64,000 nucleotides of DNA from Fictibacillus nanhaiensis (lineage in GTDB: Bacteria; Bacillota; Bacilli; Bacillales; Fictibacillaceae). The notes under the pieces were generated by a model. The model was not told the origin of the DNA. It made no database searches and worked only from the letters and a program-made list of their open reading frames with translations. The stretch lies in the NCBI GenBank assembly GCA_017052515.1, contig JAFHKR010000039.1:1364001-1428000 (forward strand), written 5' to 3'. A program made the position numbers and the translations under genes. Positions 28,918-37,782 of the stretch are shown in pieces (positions within the stretch are counted from its first letter, which is position 1; each line of letters begins with the position of its first letter).

Positions 28918-29935
28918 GTGCACTCGCCTCTTCTTTCGTCATTTCTTCAAGATGATAATATGCGGATTTCGATTGTAGACACTGTTTGATGATCTCCACG
29001 CCGTCTCGAATACTTGAGACCCTTTTTGACGCAAACAGAGCTGCAGCTGCATTTAGGATGACGATGTTGCGAGCTGATTCATTTCCTGCACCTTGTAGGA
29101 TGGAACATATGAGTTCAGCACTTTCTTGTTTGTTCTTTACAGTTAACTCACTTAGATTTCCTCGGTTTAATCCTGCTTCCTCAGGTGTGTAGGTAAACGA
29201 TACAACCGTGTTGTTCTCAACTAAAAACATCCGTGTATCACTTGTGATCGAACATTCATCCAGGCCATCTTTACCCGTAACAATCAATGCTCGTTTGATC
29301 CCGAGCTTCTTAATCACTTCAGCGAGCTTTTCAGCAACTTCCTCATTGCTTGCTCCGATCAACTGATACGTCGGAGCCATGGGATTTAACAAAGGCCCGA
29401 TACAATTGAAGATCGTTCGAAAAGGGAGTTGCCTCCTCAACGAAGCAACCTTTTTTAGTGCCGGATGAAAAAATGGTGCGTGCAAGAATGCTATGTCATG
29501 TTTATTCAGTTGCGAATTGGCTTCAAAGTGGTTACTTGACGCTTGAATACCTAGAGCTTCTAGCACATCAGAGCTTCCACTTTTTGAAGTGACTGCTTTG
29601 TTGCCGTGTTTGGCTACCTTAACTCCTAAAGAAGCGAGTATGATACTAACCGCTGTAGAGATGTTAAAAGTCGATGCTCCATCACCACCGGTACCGCAAG
29701 TATCCATCAGATCATGGTGTTGTGAAGATTCAGCATTTCTTGATAGCTTTCTGATCGCTTTAACAAAACCAACAATCTCATCTACCGTCTCACCCCGAAA
29801 GCTCATGATACTTAAAACAGAACTTGCTTGAGCATCTGTGACATCACCACTGGCTAATTTCTCCATAAAATAAAAAGCTTCATTTTCTGTTAATGTTTCG
29901 TGTTTCATTATTTTTTGAATAATATTTGAAATCAT
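28907..29935 (-). CDS. trpD: Anthranilate phosphoribosyltransferase
   Basis: 342 residues. It adds phosphoribose to anthranilate. The PRPP site is DTCGTGGDGASTFNIST, with KHGNKAVTSKSGSSDVLEALG and the catalytic FLHAPFFHPALKKVASLRRQL. AAGGGG lies 6 bases before the ATG. It is the first gene of the operon here, because trpE is not present between the attenuator and trpD. Confidence 0.97.
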   Translation of the reverse strand: MISNIIQKIMKHETLTENEAFYFMEKLASGDVTDAQASSVLSIMSFRGETVDEIVGFVKAIRKLSRNAESSQHHDLMDTCGTGGDGASTFNISTAVSIILASLGVKVAKHGNKAVTSKSGSSDVLEALGIQASSNHFEANSQLNKHDIAFLHAPFFHPALKKVASLRRQLPFRTIFNCIGPLLNPMAPTYQLIGASNEEVAEKLAEVIKKLGIKRALIVTGKDGLDECSITSDTRMFLVENNTVVSFTYTPEEAGLNRGNLSELTVKNKQESAELICSILQGAGNESARNIVILNAAAALFASKRVSSIRDGVEIIKQCLQSKSAYYHLEEMTKEEASAHVN

Positions 29936-29984
29936 ATGAACACCCCTTAATCGTTTTGGTTGTTTTGTCTACAATCAAAAACGT

Positions 29985-30014
29985 TCAAGGCGGTATCGGA
30001 TGGGATAGGATCAT
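29985..30014 (-). other. Nine-codon ORF with strong ribosome binding site in the trp leader
   Basis: Reads MILSHPIPP then TGA. GGAGG sits exactly 7 bases before the ATG, as good as any site in the window. It occupies the place where trpE would begin. It contains no tryptophan codon, so it is not a classic attenuation peptide. It may be a short leader peptide or the fossil start of a deleted gene. Confidence 0.45.
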
Positions 30015-30103
30015 ATCTGCACCTCCGCTTTATACGGAGAATGAGGGGGATATAAGAGGTCGATCTATAAGGGAACATGTACATACTTCTTTACGAAGCA
30101 TAC

Positions 30104-30134
30104 AAAAAAGCCATGCAGAAATAACCCGCATGGC
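30104..30134 (-). terminator. trp operon attenuator hairpin
   Basis: GCCATGC and GCATGGC (7 bp perfect) with an 11-base loop, followed by six T, 18 bases after the TRAP site. A rival hairpin at 30149-30131 (TGGATAT pairing with ATATGCCA) would use the first bases of the terminator stem, so it is a candidate antiterminator. Confidence 0.88.
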
Positions 30135-30151
30135 ATATGTACATATCCATT

Positions 30152-30213
30152 CTCGGCTCTGCTCCACTCAAACTCTCTCAACTTGTCTCAACTATGCTCT
30201 AAACTCTAAACTA
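30152..30213 (-). promoter_or_regulatory. TRAP (MtrB) binding site in the trp leader
   Basis: On the minus strand there are eleven GAG or TAG triplets in 62 bases, mostly spaced 2-4 bases apart (start-to-start 5,5,5,6,4,10,5,5,7,7); the one wide gap contains an AAG in register. The eleven-subunit TRAP ring of Bacillus binds such a series when tryptophan is high and lets the terminator form. The position (about +31 to +92 from the predicted start) resembles that known in B. subtilis. mtrB itself lies at 36859-37077. Confidence 0.92.
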
Positions 30214-30249
30214 ATTTGCACCATTTCATGTGCTCTAAACTTATCAGTT

Positions 30250-30278
30250 ACATTAAACTATTGTTGTGAATCTGTCAA
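30250..30278 (-). promoter_or_regulatory. Sigma-A promoter of the trp operon
   Basis: TTGACA (30278-30273), then TTTAAT (30257-30252, spacer 15) or TAATGT (30255-30250, spacer 17). It lies about 40 bases before the first TRAP triplet and just past the cheR stop, so the trp genes have their own start. Confidence 0.7.
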
Positions 30279-30304
30279 CATCTTTAATGGTCAGATCTAC
30301 CTTT

Positions 30305-31084
30305 TTACCGAATTTTACGATAAAAGAATGGTTCTACCGATTCTAAGTTGTATAACCCAGGATTAAAGATCTGTTCAGTGCTTCCCACGAACAGAACACC
30401 ACCTATTCGAAGCGCTTTGCTAAACTTTTGATAGAGGACTGTCTTTGCTTCCTCCGTAAAATAGATCATCACATTTCGGCAGACGATCAGATCAAAATCG
30501 GATTCAAAACGATCAGAAAGCAAGTTTTGCTTTTTAAAGGTCACGTGCTTTTTAACAGAATCTGAAACTCTTATACCAAGTTCCTCTTTTGTTGTATGTC
30601 GTGCTTTCTTATCATTGGGAACATCTTTGATTGCTTTTTCGAAATAAAACCCTTTTTTAGCTTGCTCTAACACTTGTTGATCTAAGTCTGTTGCGAGTAT
30701 CGAAAATTTTGATAGCCCTTTTTTGTAATCTGATAACAACATCGATAGGCTGTAAGGCTCTTCTCCTGTGGAGCAGGCCGCACTCCATACTTTTAATGAT
30801 GACCTGTCTTCAACTAACAGAGGAATGATCTTTCTCTCAAGCACATCCCATCGTGCAGGATTTCGGTAAAATTCAGAAACGTTAATTGTCATGCGGTCTA
30901 AAAACTCAAGAAGCATTTCTGGATTCTTTGTGAGTGCACGAAAATAGTCTGCAAACGTGCCGTACGCTCGTTTGTCCCTAAGTGCAACGAGTCTGCGCTT
31001 CATTTGTGCTTCTTTATATAATGAAAGATCTATTCCTGTTTGATCATAAATGCTCTGTTTAAAGCTTTCGTAGTCCCGGTCCAA
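30305..31084 (-). CDS. cheR: Chemotaxis protein methyltransferase CheR
   Basis: 259 residues. It methylates glutamates of chemoreceptors using S-adenosylmethionine. An N-terminal helical domain (1-75) precedes the SAM-binding domain with WSAACSTGEEPYSLSMLL (around residue 99), ILATDLDQQVLE and LIVCRNVMIYF. In B. subtilis it lies between ndk and aroF; here it lies between ndk and the trp promoter. No other chemotaxis gene is in the window. Confidence 0.95.
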   Translation of the reverse strand: MDRDYESFKQSIYDQTGIDLSLYKEAQMKRRLVALRDKRAYGTFADYFRALTKNPEMLLEFLDRMTINVSEFYRNPARWDVLERKIIPLLVEDRSSLKVWSAACSTGEEPYSLSMLLSDYKKGLSKFSILATDLDQQVLEQAKKGFYFEKAIKDVPNDKKARHTTKEELGIRVSDSVKKHVTFKKQNLLSDRFESDFDLIVCRNVMIYFTEEAKTVLYQKFSKALRIGGVLFVGSTEQIFNPGLYNLESVEPFFYRKIR

Positions 31085-31187
31085 ATGTCTCTCTCCAATT
31101 CCTCTGTTTAAGCAAATTTAGTCTATGTATGTATAATATCGGATCGGAATTAAAATTGTTGCGTTATCGGAGCAACATTATTAAGAT

Positions 31188-31265
31188 GTCGACTCGCTGA
31201 TATAAGGCGAAAACTCGCCGGATTATCCTTAAAACTCGTGGGATTACTTTAGAAATCTCCGTGAG
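31188..31265. repeat. Degenerate ~21-22-bp repeats, locus 2
   Basis: GTCGACTCGCTGATATAAGG, then AAAACTCGCCGGATTATCCTT, AAAACTCGTGGGATTACTTT and a decayed AAATCTCCGTGAGAG. Same family as 21092-21232 and 54012-54079. It lies in the 384-bp cheR-ndk gap; the rest of that gap holds the ndk terminator and about 150 bases without a convincing signal. Confidence 0.65.
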
Positions 31266-31418
31266 AGTGGTTGGTAAATGTATTATAGACCCCTAATTTT
31301 GATACTTAAATTAAGATTTTTAACGTACTGCCCCAATATCCGATGCTCCCCTTCTGAACGATTAGATCCATTATCATCAACTCTTTCTTCGCAATCTCAT
31401 TCACTTGCTTCTTAAAAA

Positions 31419-31443
31419 CAAAAAACCGGCGCGGCGGCCGGTT
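31419..31443 (-). terminator. Terminator of ndk
   Basis: AACCGGC and GCCGGTT with a GC-rich loop, then TTTT on the minus strand, 26 bases after the ndk stop. Confidence 0.9.
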
Positions 31444-31468
31444 AAAACGCTTTCATTTCCATGTAAAA

Positions 31469-31912
31469 TTAAATCCAAACCGCTACTGCTTTATCATAAG
31501 AAACAAGTTCTTCTTCTTTGAAGAAAAGACCGATCTCACGGACAGCGCTTTCAGCAGAGTCAGAACCGTGGATGATATTGTTGCTTACTTGTACAGCATA
31601 GTCTCCACGGATTGAACCAGGAGCAGCTTCAGCTGGGTTTGTTTTGCCCATCATGTTACGAGCTGTAAGAATAACGTCCTTACCTTCCCAAACCATAGCA
31701 AATACTGGTCCAGATGTAATGAAATCAACAAGTTCGCCGAAGAACGGGCGCTCTTTGTGCTCACCATAATGTTCTTTAGCCAGATCCTCAGAAATGTTCA
31801 TCAGTTTAGCACCAACAAGTTGAAAACCTTTCTTTTCAAAACGGGATACGATTTCTCCGATTAACGCACGTTGGACACCATCAGGTTTTACCATTAAAAA
31901 CGTTCTTTCCAT
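31469..31912 (-). CDS. ndk: Nucleoside diphosphate kinase
   Basis: 147 residues. It balances nucleoside triphosphates by ping-pong phosphate transfer through the histidine in [13 protein letters not shown] (His115). Other conserved parts are [20 protein letters not shown] and [23 protein letters not shown]. Between hepT and cheR, as in B. subtilis. Confidence 0.98.
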   Translation of the reverse strand: MERTFLMVKPDGVQRALIGEIVSRFEKKGFQLVGAKLMNISEDLAKEHYGEHKERPFFGELVDFITSGPVFAMVWEGKDVILTARNMMGKTNPAEAAPGSIRGDYAVQVSNNIIHGSDSAESAVREIGLFFKEEELVSYDKAVAVWI

Positions 31913-31996
31913 GCATTCCCTCTCCTATCATCTATGTATATGTGGGACAAGTTCCCCAGAGAAATCGTACCAAAAATTTTAAAAATTAGCAATCAC

Positions 31997-32962
31997 TCAA
32001 AATTTTCGACCAGCGATATAGTCTGCTACTTTTAACAAACTATCTCTGGCATCCGTTTCTGGCAAAGACTCGGCAGCTCGTTTAGCGCGCTTCAAATATT
32101 TATCAGATATCTTCGTAGCGTATTCAATTCCGCCTAACTCTTTGATATCTTTTAACAGTTCTGCAAGTTGTGCAGGCTCTTTTGACTCATAATAAGCATC
32201 CAGTTTCTCTTTCATCTCTGGATACTGATAGATCGTGTAAAGCACAGGCAATGTTAAGTTTCCTTGCTTCAGGTCACTTCCAGCTGGTTTTCCGAGCTGT
32301 TTTTCAGAAGCGGTAAAGTCTAAGATATCATCAGTAATCTGAAAAGCCATTCCAACTGAGAAACCAAAATCATATAACTTCTTTTGAAGAGAAACATCTG
32401 CTTTTGACGTGATTGCTCCAAGCTGACAGCTCAACGCGATTAAAAGTGCGGTTTTTCGTTTGATTCGTTTAAAGTATTTTCGAATGTTTTGATCTGTGTC
32501 GTACTGTTCGTTGATCTGTTCAATCTCCCCAAGACACATCTCTTTCATGCCCTGTGCCAAAATCTGATGCGCACGCGGAATTTCGATCTCAGACATTAGT
32601 TTTAAGGCGGATGCGAAAATAAAATCGCCTGTATACATGGCAATCTTGTTATCGTATTTAGCTTTTACGGTTTTTCTGCCGCGTCTCATATCCGCATCAT
32701 CCACTACATCATCATGAACGAGTGAGGCCATATGGATCAGTTCAAGAGCTGCAGCCGGCTTTTTGACTTGTTGAATGTTATATGTACCGAACTGAGCGGA
32801 AAGCAGAACAAACACAGGGCGGATTCTCTTTCCCCCTGCTTTTAAAAGTTCAGCTCCTGCCGTATGAATCTGTTTCTGATCGGAACGAACGGATTCTACG
32901 AGCTGATCTTCAATCTGCTGCAAATCTTTTTTTAGAAATGAGTATAAGTCCTTTAACTTCAC
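31997..32962 (-). CDS. hepT: Heptaprenyl diphosphate synthase, catalytic component II
   Basis: 321 residues. With HepS it extends farnesyl diphosphate to heptaprenyl diphosphate, the side chain of menaquinone-7. The first aspartate-rich motif is LVHDDVVDDADMRRG and the second FQITDDILDF; GGKRIRPVFVLLSAQ binds the allylic or IPP substrate. In B. subtilis it directly follows menG; here three futalosine-pathway-type genes lie between. Confidence 0.95.
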   Translation of the reverse strand: MKLKDLYSFLKKDLQQIEDQLVESVRSDQKQIHTAGAELLKAGGKRIRPVFVLLSAQFGTYNIQQVKKPAAALELIHMASLVHDDVVDDADMRRGRKTVKAKYDNKIAMYTGDFIFASALKLMSEIEIPRAHQILAQGMKEMCLGEIEQINEQYDTDQNIRKYFKRIKRKTALLIALSCQLGAITSKADVSLQKKLYDFGFSVGMAFQITDDILDFTASEKQLGKPAGSDLKQGNLTLPVLYTIYQYPEMKEKLDAYYESKEPAQLAELLKDIKELGGIEYATKISDKYLKRAKRAAESLPETDARDSLLKVADYIAGRKF

Positions 32963-32984
32963 TTTTGTTTCACCCTATCGCCCG

Positions 32985-33812
32985 TTACTTATACGAATAT
33001 TTAATGATAGAGGGCATTGTTTTTAACAATCCACACTCTACAGCTAGCTGAAAATATAGGTTGAGTCCCTTTTCATGTTCGCCACTAAATTGATAATTTA
33101 ATCCATTAAAATAAGAATTCCAGAACTGAAAAGTGCCCCCATGTTCTGTTATTACTCGCTCGATGACTGGAACAAAATTTTCTCTTTGACATCTCTCTTT
33201 GCTCTCTATCATACTTCTTCCTACATAAGACAACAACGCACCCTGCTCGGTCTCCAGTTCATTTCGATACGCCATCACAGCAAAAATCATCGGTAGCCCT
33301 GTCTGTTGATACCAGATCTCGCCCAGGTCATATACATGATAAGAGCCTCGTTTTCGGTATGCGTTTATCGCATCGTCTCCGATCAGGAGGCATGCATCAT
33401 ATGCGTTTAACATAGCTTCAAAATCGGGTGTTTCTGTCTTGTACGTAACCTCTACACCATAAAAACGATCTAAGATGATCTTCAATAGAGCGACCGATGT
33501 TTCTGAGCTAGAAGTTAATGCGATTTTTTTACCGTCCAATTCTTCGATCTTAAACTTTGAAAACAAAAAGATAGAGTTTACTTTTCCGAACGAAGAAACG
33601 GACAGGTCTGGAACTAAGCTGTAATTCTCAGCGTTCTTTCCGTATGAAAACGAAGAGATCCCTCCAATATCGACTAGCTGTTTCTCCATTAATGCGTTTA
33701 CCCGTGATGGAACCGCTTGTGTGATCGTCGCACCTTGATCCATCAGTCTTTCTCTATCTAAATAAAAATAAAGGGGTATGATGTTCGTGTAGCTGATTTC
33801 CCCGATGTTCAT
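32985..33812 (-). CDS. mqnA: Chorismate dehydratase (futalosine pathway)
   Basis: 275 residues, periplasmic-binding-protein-like fold. MqnA dehydrates chorismate to 3-enolpyruvylbenzoate, the first step of the futalosine route to menaquinone. Recognised by IGEISYTNIIPLYFYL, PSRVNALMEKQLVDIGGISSFSYG, IALTSSSETSVALLKIIL, LLIGDDAI and DLGEIWYQQTGLPMIFAVM. It lies between hepT and a UbiX-like gene. Its presence suggests the organism makes menaquinone through futalosine, at least as an option. Confidence 0.9.
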   Translation of the reverse strand: MNIGEISYTNIIPLYFYLDRERLMDQGATITQAVPSRVNALMEKQLVDIGGISSFSYGKNAENYSLVPDLSVSSFGKVNSIFLFSKFKIEELDGKKIALTSSSETSVALLKIILDRFYGVEVTYKTETPDFEAMLNAYDACLLIGDDAINAYRKRGSYHVYDLGEIWYQQTGLPMIFAVMAYRNELETEQGALLSYVGRSMIESKERCQRENFVPVIERVITEHGGTFQFWNSYFNGLNYQFSGEHEKGLNLYFQLAVECGLLKTMPSIIKYSYK

Positions 33813-33818
33813 AATCTA

Positions 33819-34409
33819 TCAGTCTCCCCAGCGTGTAAACAATTCGTGATGTACACCTAAGTTATCTAACACTTTACCTACCAAGAAGTTCACAAGATCG
33901 TCCATTGATTTTGGCAGGTGATAAAAACCAGGCATCGCAGGGACAATCTTTCCTCCTGCTTCAGTTACTTTTAACATGTTCTCAAGATGAATCTTATGAA
34001 GTGGTGTTTCTCTTGGTACTAAGATTAGTTTTCTGCTTTCTTTCAGCATAACATCTGCTGTACGTTCTAACAGGTTTCCTGAAGCACCATGCGCAATCCC
34101 AGAAAGGGTTCCCATTGAACAAGGAATAATGACCATTCCGTCGTTCTGATACGACCCGCTTGCGATCGGTGCATTGAAATCACGAAGCGTGTGATAATGA
34201 AAACGATCTTTACCGAATGAAGCAAAGTTCTCTTCTATACAGCGTTCACGGTCCTCTGTATTCCACAATAATTCTTCTCTGAACACTTGCCAACCTGCTT
34301 CTGTTACAACAAGATGTAGTTTGTGTCCACTTTTTAAGATCTCTTGAGCAAGTCTTACGCCGTAAACAGCTCCACTCGCTCCTGTTATTCCGATTGTAAA
34401 AGTTTTCAT
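33819..34409 (-). CDS. UbiX-like flavin prenyltransferase
   Basis: 196 residues. The FMN-binding start ITGASGAVYGVRLAQEIL, IIPCSMGTLSGIAHGAS and LVPRETPLHKIHLENML are characteristic. UbiX-type enzymes attach a prenyl group to FMN to make the cofactor of UbiD decarboxylases; in the futalosine pathway such a decarboxylase removes the carboxylate of the naphthoate. No ubiD-type gene is in the window. It overlaps the UbiA-like gene by 4 bases. Confidence 0.88.
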   Translation of the reverse strand: MKTFTIGITGASGAVYGVRLAQEILKSGHKLHLVVTEAGWQVFREELLWNTEDRERCIEENFASFGKDRFHYHTLRDFNAPIASGSYQNDGMVIIPCSMGTLSGIAHGASGNLLERTADVMLKESRKLILVPRETPLHKIHLENMLKVTEAGGKIVPAMPGFYHLPKSMDDLVNFLVGKVLDNLGVHHELFTRWGD

Positions 34410-35269
34410 ATCAACAAATCTCCTACTGAAAAGATAAACATGACCACACTCAAAACACCGTTCATCGTAAAGAAGGCCACATCCAGTTTAGACAGATCAT
34501 GAGGCTTAACAAGTGAATGCTCATAGACCATGATCGCACCAGATATGAACACACCTAAATAATAGATCCAGCCCATTCCTGATACAACGCCAAGCGAGAC
34601 AAAAGCTATGAAACTAGCAACATGCAGCCATCTAGCAGTCATCAATCCGTTTGCGATACCAAATGAAGATGGAATAGAGTACAGACCATGTGACTTATCA
34701 TATTCAGCATCTTGTGTTGCATAGATCACATCAAAACCTGCTGTCCAAAACAAAACACCAATAAATAGCAAAAAGGCTTCAGAACTTAATGTTCCGGTCG
34801 CTCCAACCCAACCGCCGAGTGGTGCGATGGCAATCGTCACCCCTAAGACGATATGACACAAATACGTAAAACGCTTCGTATAAGAATAGATAACAAGAAA
34901 AAAGACCGCAAGCGGCAAAAGCTTTACGGAAAGTGCATTTAGTTGGTAAGCACTAACGAACAATAAAGCTAGTGAGACGAGAATAAAAAGGTATACTTCG
35001 CCCATTTTTAAAAGCTTAGCTGGTATCGCTCTTGTTTTCGTTCTAGGATTTCTTCCATCAATCTCTGAATCTATCGCACGGTTTAAGGCCATAGCAGAAC
35101 TTCGTGCGCCTACCATAGCGAGTGTGATCCAAATCCATTCCATTAAGGATGGAACTGTCCCCTCTTCCACGAGGTTTCCCATGATCGCTCCAAGAAATGC
35201 AAAGGGTAGAGCAAAGATGGTATGTTCAAACTTTATCATTTCTAAAATTATTTTAATTTTATTCCACAC
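34406..35269 (-). CDS. mqnP: UbiA-family prenyltransferase, probable MqnP
   Basis: 287 residues from a GTG at 35269, 16 bases after the menG stop; the longer frame to 35323 would overlap menG. Multiple membrane segments and the two aspartate motifs NRAIDSEIDGRNPRTKTR and YATQDAEYDKSHGLYS mark UbiA. In this setting, between menG and mqnA, the likely substrate is dihydroxynaphthoate with the heptaprenyl chain made by HepS/HepT. Membrane enzyme. The alternative, a 4-hydroxybenzoate prenyltransferase for ubiquinone, is unlikely in Bacillaceae. Confidence 0.85.
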   Translation of the reverse strand: MWNKIKIILEMIKFEHTIFALPFAFLGAIMGNLVEEGTVPSLMEWIWITLAMVGARSSAMALNRAIDSEIDGRNPRTKTRAIPAKLLKMGEVYLFILVSLALLFVSAYQLNALSVKLLPLAVFFLVIYSYTKRFTYLCHIVLGVTIAIAPLGGWVGATGTLSSEAFLLFIGVLFWTAGFDVIYATQDAEYDKSHGLYSIPSSFGIANGLMTARWLHVASFIAFVSLGVVSGMGWIYYLGVFISGAIMVYEHSLVKPHDLSKLDVAFFTMNGVLSVVMFIFSVGDLLI

Positions 35270-35285
35270 ACTGCAACGCTCTCTT

Positions 35286-35990
35286 CTATTGCTGTTTTTT
35301 CCCTGTATGCATGGCCGCAGCACCTAAAGCATACGATTTAACTTCAACGTTAGACAAACCTGCTTGTTTGAAAAGTTCTTTCAGTTCTTCTTTTGTTAAA
35401 AAAGCTTCTGTTGATTCTTGAAGCCATGCGTATTCTTGGTAACTTTTTGCGAATAATTTACCGAATACTGGCATGATATACGTAAAATAAAACTTAAAGA
35501 GCTGCTTGAACACCGGAACCGTAGGATGCGAAGTCTCTAGACACACGACTCTACCACCTGGCTTCACAACGCGTGCCATCTCTTTCAGCGTCTGAAGATA
35601 ATCGGGAACGTTTCTAAGCCCAAAACCGATCGTAACGAAATCAAAACTGTTATCTTCGAACGGAAGTTCCATCGCGTTGCCATGGATGAAGGTGACTCCA
35701 GGAGTTCGGCGTTTTTTTAGCTTTTCGATCCCAACATTAAGCATGTTCTGGCTAAAATCTAGGCCGACTACTTTTCCTTCAGTACCAACTTCTTCAGCAA
35801 GAGCGAACGTCCATTCACCTGTTCCACAACAAACATCTAAACATTGATTTCCAGGTTGTACTTTCATTCTTTTCATCGTATCTTTACGCCATTTACTATG
35901 CTGTTTAAATGAGATCAGATCGTTCATGTAATCATACTGATCTGAAATCTTTTCAAATACAGAGTGAACCCGTTCTTCTTTACTCAACAT
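35286..35990 (-). CDS. menG: Demethylmenaquinone methyltransferase
   Basis: 234 residues. It methylates demethylmenaquinone with SAM, the last step of menaquinone synthesis. Motifs: [41 protein letters not shown] (SAM site), [15 protein letters not shown] and YKSLV-like [12 protein letters not shown]. It lies 4 bases after hepS. Confidence 0.95.
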   Translation of the reverse strand: MLSKEERVHSVFEKISDQYDYMNDLISFKQHSKWRKDTMKRMKVQPGNQCLDVCCGTGEWTFALAEEVGTEGKVVGLDFSQNMLNVGIEKLKKRRTPGVTFIHGNAMELPFEDNSFDFVTIGFGLRNVPDYLQTLKEMARVVKPGGRVVCLETSHPTVPVFKQLFKFYFTYIMPVFGKLFAKSYQEYAWLQESTEAFLTKEELKELFKQAGLSNVEVKSYALGAAAMHTGKKQQ

Positions 35991-35994
35991 CGGA

Positions 35995-36708
35995 TTAACC
36001 CTCTCCTAACATTAAGTCATTTTTGTTAGCATCTACCATATTGTATCCTTCTCTATGAAACAACAATGGCATTTCAACTTCTTTGTTCTTAAGTTCCGTC
36101 TCGCAAGTCTTGAGGTAGTTCAACTGTTCTTCACTTAATCGTCTTCTCGTATCAAGACTATGATACCTTGACACAAGTAGGTATCTCTCAATAAACGGAA
36201 TATATGTATAGAGACCAAACGATTCAGCAGCTTTTGTTAATAATAAACTATCTATCTTTTGCACGGCTTTTAAATATTCCACGTTCGTGGTTGAAAACTT
36301 GTCCTTATTCTGACTATGTAGATCTGCCTTCAATTCGTTAATTTCCTGAACCGCACTCGATAACTTTGAGACCAGATCTAGATTTTCACAGTGAGATAAA
36401 AGTAAGTAGTACAGACTGCTAAAATAATCGCCTGACAATACGACAAGCTGACGGTTCTTTTTGTTCTCGTTAATTCGCTCTTCTAGAATGTCATCATGAC
36501 GGTCCAATGCAGACTGAATGAGCGTAATCGAACTAAAATACTCGGCTTCTACAGCTTCATCTAATTCAAGTTCACGCAGCAGACAATACGTGATGAATAC
36601 TTTGGATTCATTAAAGATTGGAGGTTGAAGAAATCGATCCACATAACCGTGCTGCATCAATAAAAGTGTATGCTGTTTTAAACGTTGAATTTGTTCCATG
36701 GTGTTCAT
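35995..36708 (-). CDS. hepS: Heptaprenyl diphosphate synthase, component I
   Basis: 237 residues from the ATG at 36708 (GGAGGG 7 bases upstream). HepS is the non-catalytic partner of HepT. It is poorly conserved in sequence; [23 protein letters not shown] and [17 protein letters not shown] are recognisable. Position between mtrB and menG agrees with B. subtilis. Confidence 0.88.
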   Translation of the reverse strand: MNTMEQIQRLKQHTLLLMQHGYVDRFLQPPIFNESKVFITYCLLRELELDEAVEAEYFSSITLIQSALDRHDDILEERINENKKNRQLVVLSGDYFSSLYYLLLSHCENLDLVSKLSSAVQEINELKADLHSQNKDKFSTTNVEYLKAVQKIDSLLLTKAAESFGLYTYIPFIERYLLVSRYHSLDTRRRLSEEQLNYLKTCETELKNKEVEMPLLFHREGYNMVDANKNDLMLGEG

Positions 36709-36802
36709 CAAATCCCTCCAATGACACAGCAAAATTGTGCTTTCTTATTATAACATAGTCGCCAAAATTATTAGGATTCAACCTCTTTTAAAGACATAAA
36801 GA

Positions 36803-36833
36803 AAACTAGGCTTATCTTTAGCCCAGCTTTTTG
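36803..36833 (-). terminator. Probable terminator after mtrB
   Basis: AGCTGGGCT can pair with AGCCTAGTT over 9 positions (two G-U), followed by TTTTC. It would separate folE-mtrB from hepS. Confidence 0.55.
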
Positions 36834-36858
36834 GCACGTGTACCGCCGAAAGTTATCT

Positions 36859-37077
36859 TTATGATTCTGTATCTACTTCTCCGTGTTTCGTGTAGATCAC
36901 TGCTTTTCCTCTAACTTTTACAGCTGAAGTATGCTCAGTGAACTGAGCGATCATCACTTCACCTTTATCAAGCTTTTCAGAATGGTGAAATCTTGTTTCA
37001 GTTCCACGCGTTAAGCCGATCACGTTTACACCGTTCTCTTTCGCTTTGATCACGAAAAAATCTAATTCTGATTTCAT
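36859..37077 (-). CDS. mtrB: Tryptophan RNA-binding attenuation protein TRAP
   Basis: 72 residues. TRAP forms an 11-subunit ring that binds tryptophan and then wraps GAG/UAG repeats in RNA. The family sequence [46 protein letters not shown] is nearly unchanged, including the K-KR RNA-contact residues and the [10 protein letters not shown] tryptophan loop. It follows folE, as in B. subtilis. Its target site in the trp leader is about 6.7 kb away at 30152-30213. Confidence 0.97.
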   Translation of the reverse strand: MKSELDFFVIKAKENGVNVIGLTRGTETRFHHSEKLDKGEVMIAQFTEHTSAVKVRGKAVIYTKHGEVDTES

Positions 37078-37089
37078 GAAGTTACCTCC

Positions 37090-37656
37090 TTAGTTTTTGA
37101 TTAAACTTAGTACTTCTGCACGAGCCGCAGGATCTTTTTCAAAAACGCCACGAACTGCTGAAGTAACCGTCATAGAGCCCGGTTTTTTCACACCACGCAT
37201 CGTCATGCACATATGCTCTGCTTCGATCACAACGATTACACCATGAGGTTCGAGAGTCTCTAGCAAGCTGTTCGCAATCGTTGAAGTGATTCTTTCTTGA
37301 AGTTGAGGTCGTTTTGTAACAGCTTCCACAGCTCTCGCAAGCTTGCTTAATCCTGTTACTTTCCCACCTTTAGGTATGTATCCGATATGCGCTTTTCCGA
37401 AGAAAGGTACGAGATGATGCTCACACATTGAATAGAAAGGAATGTCTTTTACAAGCACTAACTCTTCATGATCTTCTCCAAAAATAGTAGCAAAGTGCTC
37501 TTTCGGATCTTGGTTTAATCCTTGGAATACTTCTTCATACATTTTTGCAACTCGTTTTGGTGTATCTATTAAACCCTCTCGTTCAGGGTCTTCACCTATC
37601 GCTTCTAATATCATTTTTACAGCTAACTCAATTTTTTCTTTTTGAACTTCTGCCAC
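37090..37656 (-). CDS. folE: GTP cyclohydrolase I (MtrA)
   Basis: 188 residues from the GTG at 37656, which has GGAGG 9 bases upstream. First enzyme of folate synthesis from GTP. Zinc ligands are in [18 protein letters not shown] and [11 protein letters not shown], with [20 protein letters not shown]. It forms an operon with mtrB. Confidence 0.96.
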   Translation of the reverse strand: MAEVQKEKIELAVKMILEAIGEDPEREGLIDTPKRVAKMYEEVFQGLNQDPKEHFATIFGEDHEELVLVKDIPFYSMCEHHLVPFFGKAHIGYIPKGGKVTGLSKLARAVEAVTKRPQLQERITSTIANSLLETLEPHGVIVVIEAEHMCMTMRGVKKPGSMTVTSAVRGVFEKDPAARAEVLSLIKN

Positions 37657-37782
37657 GCCGGTTGTCCTCCAATTCCATTCACACAATAGAAAAATTTTAG
37701 CATAATGAAGAGAGAATAGCAAAAAGAGAAAACCCTTACGCCGTGTGAGGAGTGGATGTAGCGAGTATTTACATGAGTTGAG

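Noticed and set aside
30104-30213. T-box leader for the trp operon
   Set aside because: No T-box consensus or specifier loop; the GAG/TAG series and the mtrB gene fit TRAP control instead.
31306-31404. Short minus-strand frame reading VNEIAKKELMIMDLIV...
   Set aside because: About 32 codons, reads out of the ndk terminator, no ribosome binding site; possibly an old gene fragment but not supportable.
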